DNA of 64,000 nucleotides, from the NCBI RefSeq assembly GCF_025370935.1, contig NC_133473.1:1736756-1800755 (forward strand), given 5' to 3'. The notes under the pieces were generated by a model. That model had not been told where the DNA came from and made no database searches. It worked only from the letters and a program-made list of their open reading frames with translations. This DNA is from Choristoneura fumiferana (taxonomy: Eukaryota; Arthropoda; Insecta; Lepidoptera; Tortricidae). Each line of letters starts with the position of its first letter. The first letter of the stretch is position 1. Below are positions 1 to 10,900 of this stretch, in pieces. The position numbers and the translations under genes are program-made.

Positions 1-33
1 TTGCTTTCGGATTTAAAGAACCCATAGTGGATT

Positions 34-398
34 CATCATCCCAGCCTTTACGTCCCACTGCTGGGCACAGGCCTCCTCTCAGACCAAGAGGGCTTGGGCC
101 ATAGTTCCCACGCGGGCCCAGTGCGGATTGGGAACTTCACACGCACCATTAAATTACTTCGTAGTTTTGTGCAGGTTTCCTCACGATGTTTTCCTTCACC
201 GCAAAGCTCGTGGTAAATTTCAAATGTAATTCCGCACATGAATTTCGAAAAACTCAGAGGTGCGAGCCGAGGTTTGAACCCACGACCCTCTGCTTGAGAG
301 GCGATAGGTCAAACCACTAGGCCACCACGGCTTCTTACTAGGCCACCACGGCTTCTTACTAGGCCACCACGGCTTCTTGCTAGGCCACCACGGCTTCT
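34..398 (-). mobile_element. tRNA-headed SINE with four tandem head copies
   Basis: Reverse complement of the SINE seen complete at 51632-51942, including the B-box GGTTCGAACC and the tail CAGCAGTGGGACGTA. At the head (about 317-398) a 20-21-base unit, TAGGCCACCACGGCTTCTTA, is repeated four times with one or two changes. Confidence 0.8.
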
Positions 399-1174
399 TC
401 ATAGTGAATTATAAGTACTTAAGTAGGTATAGGGTTAGTAACATACAACACAGAAAATGATGATACTGCACTAAACACTAAATAAAAGGGTCGATCAAGT
501 CTTTTCTCGTAAAACCATGAGTTTCTATGTTTTTTGTGGTTAAAATTCGTCGTGCGTACATTTTTGTCGACAAGTCCATTATTATAAGGACTATCGTTTA
601 AGCACATGAAGCACATATTTTAACAGTTTTTTTAAGGAACTATCACTGTTGTCTTTTGGACAACGGGACATAATAATGAATAAGAAAAACTTGATTGAGC
701 CAAAAATGCACGAGTGAACTGCCTGCCTGATAATTTAATAGTAGATTGTTCAACAAGGGACTGAAACAAGCCATAATGACACAAGATGTTTGTTGGCTAT
801 AGTTCGAGTGGCATTATGGTTGTTTAGTCTCGCGTTAAACACTGCTTTTCACTTTGAATGTGAGGAAAAAAAACAATGTTGTGTTCAAAAGTACAATATT
901 ACTTTTTAAAAACGAACGCTCGACTAATGGACAGGATCTGTTCAAAATTCAAATAGAAAAAAAAAAATGTTGCGCGGTTTTTTCTTTTCTTTTATTGTTT
1001 ATGAAGTGACGCTTTAAAAGCTTGCATATTTAGCCAACAGTTTCAAAACTGAAAACTATTTGGACTATGCATAATAAAATTAATTAATCCTTTATATAAT
1101 ATAATTCATATTCGTAATCATTAATTGTGTTTCACCAAATTAGATCTTTTTTTTTTATTATTTTTGCACAGTTG
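399..1174. other. AT-rich intronic or intergenic DNA
   Basis: I see no gene, exon or recognisable repeat. It presumably lies in an intron of the gene whose exons begin at 1909. Confidence 0.5.
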
Positions 1175-1414
1175 TCGTTTTGAGGTTATTTCCACGCCCT
1201 AAAAATCCTCCATTCACAAACACCGTGTTGGCTGTTTAGGGGTTTCCAACGTAAATGGATAGAACTTTAATCCCTAGAGAATAAAAAGGAGCTTTAGTCC
1301 CGATATGCAGAGACTAAAGTACCATTTTAAGAGCACGAGAAGTGAAAATAATAATAATAAACTGCACGCCCATTCAGCGCTCCAGCACCGCTGCGCCAGA
1401 AATCCAAATGCTGT
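1175..1414 (+). repeat. Direct repeat copy 1 (about 240 bp)
   Basis: Nearly identical to 1569-1809 in the same orientation, from TTTTGAGGTTATTTCCACGC to CCAAATGCTGT, with very few differences. The copies start 394 bases apart with a diverged spacer. Confidence 0.9.
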
Positions 1415-1568
1415 CGAGCTTAATGAGCTGTTCGTTTTTTTTATTTAGATGCGACTGTTGCGTGAGTTTTTAAGTTGTTTCAAACTGTTATTACTGATAA
1501 TAAAATTTAATTAAAATCATATTTAATACACCCATTAAAACGTTTCATAAAATTAGAGCTGCACAGAA

Positions 1569-1809
1569 GTCATTTTGAGGTTATTTCCACGCCCTAAAAA
1601 TCCTCCATTCACAAACACCGTGTTGGCTGTTTAGGGGTTTCCAACGTAAATGGTTAGAACTTTAATCCCTAGAGAATAAAAAGGAGCTTTAGTCCCGATA
1701 TGCAGAGACTAAAGTACCATTTTAAGAGCACGAGAAGTGAAAATAATAATAATAAACTGCACGCCCATTCAGCGCTCCAGCACCGCTGCGCCAGACATCC
1801 AAATGCTGT
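1569..1809 (+). repeat. Direct repeat copy 2 (about 240 bp)
   Basis: Second copy of the repeat at 1175-1414. It ends about 100 bases before the first visible exon of the Lys/Arg/Ser-rich gene, within the same intron. Confidence 0.9.
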
Positions 1810-1908
1810 TCGAGCTGTTATTAAGGCGATTGGATAATGATGTGACGTTTTTCCGCAACTAATTCGTGCAAACTTATCTCTAGATTGTATTTAAACTTTA
1901 TTCATCAG

Positions 1909-4900
1909 ACGGGTTCCACACCAAACGAAAAGACAGTCCGCCGCCGCCGGTAGAAGAAAAGGAAAAGAAAAAGAAGAAAGAGAAGAAGGAGAAGAAAAAG
2001 AAAAGCAAGAGGAAGAAGAGCACCAGCAGCAGCTCCTCCAGTTCTTCCAGTAGCTCGGACAGTGACGCGGCCGCTAAGAAGAAAAAGAAACGTGAGTTTT
2101 TGTTACAGATTCCCGTTCCGTTTGTATCGACTCTGCATGTTCCCGGAGTCCCCTACAAACAAGCAAAGTTTAGATATTTCCCTATTCCATTTCACCGTTA
2201 CTACGTTTTACCTGCAAAGCCTGTTAGTTGGGGATTGTGCTCACCTGTATTAGGAACACTTTCAGCTTTTATAAAATAACGAAGTTCTGGCCGTCGTAGG
2301 TTCTTGGTTTATATGTAGAAACCTAAAATGCTACCTTATGCTCTATGCTCTATACATATAATATTGCGTGTCCAGGGCAAGCGGACGCGCGCCTCAACGA
2401 GAGCGACCGGCAGCTGCTGGACTCTTTGAAGAGCCGCATGACGCGCGACCGCGACCGCGACCGCGAGCGCGAGCCCGCGCCGCGCGACTCCCGCGACCCG
2501 CGCGACCTGCGCGACTTACGAGACCGCGCCGCCTCTGACAGCAGGAAGAGGTAACTCGTCTACACGTAGCATTCTAAATTTGCCGGCCGCGACCTGTTCC
2601 CTGTACCACAAAATTTACAAGTGCTTAATGATTTTGTTGAATTGTGTAGCACTTGTAACTTTTGTGGTGCAGGGAACAGGTTGCGTGACTATTACTATTA
2701 CTTACTATGAATTATATTTCAAACTGTAAGAGTTTGGCCGTGTCTAAGAGAAATTAACTTCATTTCACCTGTTGAATATTCCCAAAGAACATATATTTTT
2801 TAGATAATTTATTGAATCAGGCATTACTTTGCGGAAGCGGAGGTCCATATAAAAAAATCTATTTTATCAACTTTAGATTGTAATTCATACTTTTTTGCAA
2901 ATCTATGTCTTCTATGCTAATGTAGCTACGCACTTTTTTAGACTGCTTTTATTATCGTTACAGAGAGTCGGACAGGCGCTCGGACCGGTCGCGCGAGTCG
3001 TCCCGCGCGCGCGAGTCGTCCCGCGCTCGCGGCGAGTCACGCGCGCGCTCGCCGTCGCGCCACGCGTCGCGCTCCAGCCCCGGCCGGAAGCCCGAGATCA
3101 GGAAGATGCCCTTCATCGGTGAGGACCAAGCCACGCATTCACCAACACACCATTTTAGGCTATGGTCTCCTCTAAACGCCGCTTACCCCTTTGTATTATA
3201 GGGCATCGGTCGCTCTTGCAACCATAAGACGTCCATATAATCGTAATCGATAAGACTCAAAATTAATTGTGTTCACATACTGTTATAATCTATTCAAAGC
3301 CTTCAGAACTTATTGGATAGATTTTGAAAAAGATTGGCGCGAAAAAATGTCTTGCTCTTTCGCTGCGTCACAAGCTTACTATGTATATACATGTACTGTT
3401 GTGGTCTCTTTTACACGTCGACGTTGGCGTCTTGATGCCGTATGCGGCATTGGAACTCTTTGCGTCGCGTCTCTAATCATTTCGAACCAGCGTCTAGCGT
3501 CATATACAAAATAGCGAGATGTGATAATCAAAATACCATCAAGAGTGTTAAAACGTCTATTGCAAAACATTACACTACCGCATTACCACTCGCGAGCAAC
3601 GGCTGAAATGTCCTCGTACGGACGGACGTATTGACCGGGAAGCTGTGAGTTCACGCTGACGTTAGACGTCGCGTATTTCATATAACAGGAGACCATAGCC
3701 CGAGATATCATTTACACGCTCATTCTGGGGTCAGTTCTGTGTCTGTGTCGTCAGTTGTGGGTTTTCTGTCATTCGAAACGGATTGACGAATATTAGACTA
3801 TTTCTCAAAAAATTGTCCGTTTTCAGTTGAACACAAAAATAAAATCCTGGCGCTATTTCAACACAAAAAATAAGTAATATTGTGTCAAAAACCAACACAA
3901 TACCTTGTGGTAAGGGTGATAAAAAGTCAGATAATCTTTGTTGTTGGAGCCAATAGAAAGTTTCGATGTAGTTACAAAATTACGATTTTTTTCCTCACAA
4001 GATTTCGTGACGTTTTCCTGGCGTCAAGAAATTTTGGATGTTTTATGCAGTTCATGTTTTATGATATCGTCCTTGGTGCTAATAATTTCTTGACAAACTG
4101 ATTTCTTGTCAATTTCATGATGGGACAGCTTTTTGAGAAATACTCATTATTGAATAGATTTAATTTTCGTCAGTCCGTGAAGGTTACGCGGTAATTCGCT
4201 CGTCACTGTTACCATAATGGACTGAACTGACGACAGAATTAGCTAGTAACCGATATCTCAGAAATTACGCTTTTCACAATAGTGTTGCCACACTTGGTAG
4301 TTTCGCCATTGGTAGTTTTCATAAGAAAATTATAAATGCGGTTATATCGTATAATTTTTGGATTGAAATTTATTGATAAATATTGTACGCCTCTAGCAGG
4401 CAGGATATGACGCTTCTTTATGTATTGCTGTCTATCAACTTTATTACCCATAACCGCAATAAAGACATTTTGATTGGATTTGATTTGATAAAGTATTTTT
4501 GGAAATTCACATTAAAATTTACTAAAATCCCGGCAATTCAATTTAACTGCCGAATCTAATGGATTACGAATGCGAAGCCGTGGGGTAAAGTAAAGCCTAG
4601 ACCAAAATAAGCCATTGTATCTATCGATAACGCAAGTCGTGGCAATATTATTGACAGAGTATGATAGTGCTTAAGTATGTTAGTAAATATCTTAGTCAAT
4701 GCTGGACAATATAATTAACAAATTACTTTGATACAATTTGCGGTTTCCTTACATTGTTGAAATTAAGGGCCCTCGCCGACGGCGACTTTTTTTAGCCGCA
4801 GCCACGCTACTAACGCGCGTTAGTCGCATTTGCAATTTGCAACGCGCTACAGAAGCGATGCCAACGTGCTACTAACGCGCTACAGCATCGCGACTAACGA

Positions 4901-7900
4901 TGCTAACACGCGCGACCGTGTCTGACGAGGACGACATCGGGGAGAGAACTGAGTGAGGGTGGGAAGGGAGGAAGGGTGAAGTGCGCAATTATCGCGTTTG
5001 CATCGCGACTGAATCGTGGTTATGTGGGCCACATTGCGACTGTATCGATGCGAACGCGCTGCAGCATCGCTACAAAAAGAAGCCGTGGGCGAGGGCTCTA
5101 AGCGGCCCCATACACGGTACGATCCGTCGCTTCAGACCGATCGAAACGACGAATCGATAGTGTATGTCAAGATCGTTAACGATTTACTTCATCGAAGACG
5201 ATCTCGCAGATCGCAACAAAATTCCATGCAATCATGAATATCATAACGATGAATCGACAGTGTATGGCTCTATACGATCAATCGTCACGATTTTCATCAG
5301 ATCGATCGTACAGACGAATCGTACCGTGTATGGGGCCTTTAGGTCACGAACTCAAAGTGTGTAAACCGCAAATTTCAGTTTCTTACTTCTTTCTTACTAC
5401 TATTCTATGGTTATTAATTAATTCTACACGGAAGAGGTCACGGGGAAAAACTAGTATGTACATAAAATACAGATGATTCTAGTTTGCAGCTTGTTGTATG
5501 GCACGTTCATTACCCTAAACATTTAATAGAGATTAAAAAAGAGTATCAATTTATTATAATATGCATCTTTTCAAAAAACTTTACTCGGCCAATTTGTCAG
5601 TTTTAGGTAGGAATTTAAGGAGGCATATAATATAACCTTATATAATACTTCCCTTCTGTCTACCTCGCAGAATAGACCTAACTTACACTAACACGCAGGT
5701 ATTTTGCATGCGCCGGTACCGACGCGACGGCCGTAATATGGCGCGGAATGAGATGCTTTAAAACGGTTGGTCATTAAAGTTATGCAGATCAATTAATGAC
5801 TAACACAACTTATGAGCAAAGATTATTATGGCAAAAGTGGCATGCACACCGACATTATAGCTATAAAATGTTTGCAACCCACCCAATATGGACCCGTGGC
5901 GTGATGTAAGGCCGCGTTAACACCAGAGATGTGCGAAGTAGCGAGGATGTGGAACATTGTGACTGTTTCCACCAGAGATGTGCGAGGCAGTTAAACGGTG
6001 CAAGGATGCGTAGCGAAGAAATGTAGCGGGCTCTTTTCAAGTGAGCGAGCGGGGTGTGATGCGGCGGGAGCGGTGCGTGCGCACTGCGGGCCGCTACTAT
6101 ACTTTTTTATAGCATTAGAAATAGGGTAAACAACTTTGACGAGTCTTTTTATTGAAAAACGTTTTTAAAAAAAACAGTAACTATTACTTATAACACCAAA
6201 AGCATGTAAATGATTATATTCCCTTGCTAATTGATACATATTCGATGTGATTTATTTTTCAAAAGTGTTTTTCAATAAAAAGACGCGTCAAGATCGCTTA
6301 CCTTCTTTCTAATGCTAAAAAAACGAAGTATAGTGACTGAGTAATCAGCAACACGCCCCTCGCAGCACATTCCTGATTTCGGGGAAATTACTGGCACTTG
6401 AGGTATCCCATCTTAGGCCTCTAGGTTGGCAACGCATCTGCAATACCCCTGGTGTTGCACATGTATATGGGCGGTGGTGATCTCTTTCCATCAGGAGACC
6501 CACTTGCCCGTTTTCCATCCAGTCGAATAAAAAAAAACTTCCCTTGCAACACGTTCCTCGCACACATCCTCTTGCTTTGTATATACAAAAAAACCTCGCT
6601 CTGCTCACCTGTTTCCACCAGAGCTGTGCAAGCGAGGACAGGTAAATTCAAAGTTTCTATACTTCGTTTTTTTAGCATTAAAAAGAAGCTAAGCGATCTT
6701 GAAGTGTCTTTTTATTGAAAAACACTTAACAAATAAGTCAAAGCAAATATTTAACAATACATATGATCATAACAGTTTTGGAAATAAAAAAATGATATTA
6801 GTCATTGTTTTTCTTGAAGCTCATTTATGCAAAAATTAACAGCCAAGGTATCGCCGGAACAAATATTTTTTCTAACAAATATAAAATTTTACTCGCAAAT
6901 GTGATGAAAAACATTGTATGTCTACGGGCGGAATTAATATTAAAGCTCTCGTTCGTAATTCCTTATTTACCGCCCTTAAGACACAATGTACTATTACATG
7001 CTTTTGGTGTTATACGAAACTGTTACTGGTTTTTTTTTAAACGTGTTTCAATAAAAAGACTCTTCAAGATTGTTTACCCTTTTTCTAATGCTAAAAAAGC
7101 GAAGACTATTGGTTAATAAAGAGCTACTAGCTAAGAGCCACGCAACTCATGGTCGCACATCTCTGGTGGCGGTGGCGACGCAGCCACGGGCGGATGCTTT
7201 AAAGCGGCCTGTTGGTTGCAGAGCGGGGCGCGGGCGCGGTCGCGGGCGCGGGCGCGGGCGCGGGCGTGACGTCGCGCGCGGTCCGGCTGCTCTCAGAGTT
7301 CGTGGCGCACGACCGCGCAGACATATTCGGGGAGAGCATGGCCTCGCTCCGCGACAAAATAAACTCGTTCCTCGACGAACGCTACACGGGAATGGACTGG
7401 TCGCTTTGAATAAATTAATCGTTGATAACTTGTGGTTTCTGTTACTTGCGCTGCATCTAAAACGCCTAGTTTTAAGGCTCTTCGTACAGTCGAGTTCGTA
7501 AACTTGTGGGCAAAAATTTGATCAAAAATATCTAAACACGCTTGTGTTCAGATATTTTTGATTAAATTTTTGCTCATAAGTTTATGAACTCGACTGTACA
7601 CTACGCGAATATTTGATACCTGAGAATTTTAGTTTCTAAACGACTGCCTAGTGCCCGTGTGTGAACCTCTTTTATTTGTCTTAAAATCTAATAGTGGTTG
7701 AGAAAGTGTCTGTTAAAAATATCATTTTTATTAAAAGCCTTTTTTGCTGACTATACTTGCATTGTCTAACTTACATAATGTATACCGTATTTCAAGTCAA
7801 TCCAGCTACTGGTAGTGGATCAGAATATACTTGCAAGATTTGACCCAACAAACAGGGCAAATTAAATAAAAGCTTGTAAAATAGAAGAATATCATTACGA

Positions 7901-10900
7901 CTCGTATGTGTAATATTGTCAGAAAAGTATATGATTCCAAAAAAAATTGTATTGCGCCAGTCGCTTAGAAGCTAAAATAATTGAATATCGAAGATTGGCG
8001 TAGTCTTGTGTACCTACATAGGGCCTAAAAGAAAGAACCAAGCCCTCCTACAACGCCTCGCTAAACTCTATGCGCTACCTGCGACAACATTCAAGAACGA
8101 GTTTGGTCTAGCAAGCCATCACTGCAAACGCTAGAAAAAAGTATACCTTAATGTTGTAATTGTTTGAAAATTGGTTTTTAGTCAGAGAATTTACTCGTAC
8201 AATAAAATTTAACTCTGCTTTTCACTTAATATCTACGCTTGCCTATTTTCAATGTATGCCCTGATAATACGTGTATTGCAGATTAATACTTAGTGGAATA
8301 TTATACATATACATACTTTTTCGCTATCGGGTAAATACGAATGAAATACCTCTATTGCTATAAAATGTAAACCATAATTGATTTAGGTTACAAAACAACA
8401 GCTCAAACTAGGATTGTCAGTATTTTGAATCCATGGTCATTTACGATTTCATACATATCATCAAATTGGCGACCATAAACAAAGTAAAGATCATACTGGT
8501 AAGTTGATAATGAATCAATTTATTAATCAGTTTGAAATCGAACTTTTACTTACGATCGTTTTTTTTTTGTCAGGTAAAATGCCAGTATACAAAAACCTGA
8601 CCAAAACGGCAAAGACTGAGGAGCAAAAGAAAGACGAACAGAAAAAGAAGGAAGACGATGAATCCACCAAGAAGAGACGAGAGGAGATGGACGCTGAGAT
8701 TCAGAAGAAGGTAAGCTGATACTGTATTTAGCTGAGTCACGAAACTTACTCAAGTATTGAGAGATATTTGCAGGTGGTAGGACCTTGTGCAAGGTCCGCC
8801 CGTATTGCTACCACCATCTTGCTCGCTAATCCTGCCGTGAAGCAGCAGTGCTTGCACTGTTGTGTTTCGGCGTGGAGAGTAAGACAGCCAGTGAAATTAC
8901 TGGCATTTGAGGTTTCCCATCTTAGGCCTCTAGGTTGGCAACACATCTGCAATACTCCTGGTGTTGCAGATGTTTATGGGCGGTGGTGATCTCTTACCAT
9001 CAAGAGTAACACTTGCTCGTTTGCCATCCAGTCGAGTAAAAAAAAAAGTATGAAAGCTTAGTATATTGTCTGCTTAATTATCGTCGCAAATGTCATCTCA
9101 AAAAAAAAACTGAACCACCAAAAACTACTGAACAGGAGTAAAAATTAAAGAGTTGTCATCTGTCTATCCTCGCTCATTGGCAACAGTTGGCACAAAACAG
9201 ATAAGTACAGACTACTTCACTTTTCATACCTACGCTCGACGGTCGCTCTTGACAACAACTATGGCTTATGCACAAAAAACTATTGTGGTAGTGGCACCCG
9301 TATATAGTTGTTGGATTTATATTGTTGAAAATGAAACGAGAAGAATGGAAATAAAAAAGTTCACAGGCGGAATCGCGCTTGCACTGGTCCCAACTGGTCC
9401 GAGATATCGTGTCCATGAGCAGTGTATGTGTGCGTTGCTAGAGCGCACGTATGTAGATTGAATTCTGTAACCTATCTGTTTTGTTCAGAGGGCTTGTTAC
9501 CTAAACGCACTCGAAAGCACAATCGCTTTTAGGATTTCCTTTTGTCACAGGGTATAAGATGATGCTAGAAAGTGGTGGTGAATTAGACAATATGGCCACA
9601 GGATTTTGTCAAAATTTGCACCTCTGCAAAAAACTTTACTCAGGGTCTCCTCACATCAAGACGTCGTATACCGACGGGAAGACGTCTTTTTCGCTCTTAT
9701 TGCGTGGACATAAAGAGTTTCTTGATCGGCTAAAGCCAAATCCGCGTCGATAGGTTTGGACAGATCCTTAAGTACAATTCACATTAAGCGGACCGGGCCA
9801 AAGGAATTTAAAACGTCTGCGCAGTACTAACATCACGTATTTGAATAGAATTTACACAGCTGCGTTCGGCTGCCGTCGCGTTTGATCGGCTGCGTTCGGC
9901 CTCTGTCGCGTACCGTTGGATCCATTCCATTGGGCATTTCGGTCTACCGCTTCTGCGCGGCGTGCTCGAGGAGCCGTGACACGCGGCGGCAGCCGATTCG
10001 CCCGGTCCGCTCAATGTGAATTGTACAGTCAAGTGCAAAAATATGTATCTATTCGAACCACTCAAAAATATGTTATTTTTGAAACTTTGAATAAGTTTAT
10101 ATTTTTACACTTGAGTGTACTTTAGTCAGTTCTCTTATTAATCAGGTGGCGGAGTTCAAGGAGAAGATAGCGAAGGCGCAGATAGCGCAGGAGCTGGGCC
10201 CGCCGGCCGTGGCGCTGCCCACGTCGCTGGGCACGCCCGTGCCGTTCCTGGCGCCGCCCGCGCCGCCGCCGCCGCCGCAGCCCGCCGCGCTGCTGCCGTG
10301 AGTACTGCCCACAAATCATACACTATACGTCAGTTCTGGGGTAGGCAGTGCTAGTTTGTAGACAGCTGAAGGTGCTGCCTATCCTGGGATTGGGCCAATG
10401 TACGCCTAAGCCGCCAGATCATGTAATTTTTAATTCCTACACATATCATGAAACGCCGCTGTTTCATCAATTGACAAGCCAACACCGGCTATATCGTTCA
10501 AACCTACTATTCTACGTTCTACTATTTGGCTAGTGACGTTTAGGCCTCAATTAATGAAGGTACCGAATATAAACTCGAAATCGAAATTAATATGCCTACG
10601 CCTACATTATGAACGTAAATTAATAACTTTGTATTGGCGCTTCGCCGGCCGCTACCGCGATGCACTCGCTTCGCTCGCTCAGTACGCCCGTTGTGGGGTG
10701 AGCTGTTTTGAGAGTTTGCATAACACAGAATTATCCTGACATTTAACAGTAATTTTCCCATGTGTAAGACTGGTTTTCAACTTTTTCCAGCACGCCGTCG
10801 CCCAGCAACCTGTCGAAGGACTTCCAGGACGCGCTGGACATCATCTTCCCGTCGGAAGTGAAGAAGCAGGCCGAGCTGGCGCAGCAGGAGCTGTTCGCGG

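Larger units (their letters stand above)
5913..7175. mobile_element. Large nested inverted-repeat element
   Basis: Outer arms CACCAGAGATGTGCGA (5921) and TCGCACATCTCTGGTG (7153) are inverted. Inside, further inverted pairs around CTTTTTATTGAAAAAC occur at about 6140, 6270, 6705 and 7045, showing that related elements inserted into one another. A SINE/LINE tail (6384-6537) and a repeat also found at 51238-51435 (here 6850-6996) lie within. Confidence 0.6.
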
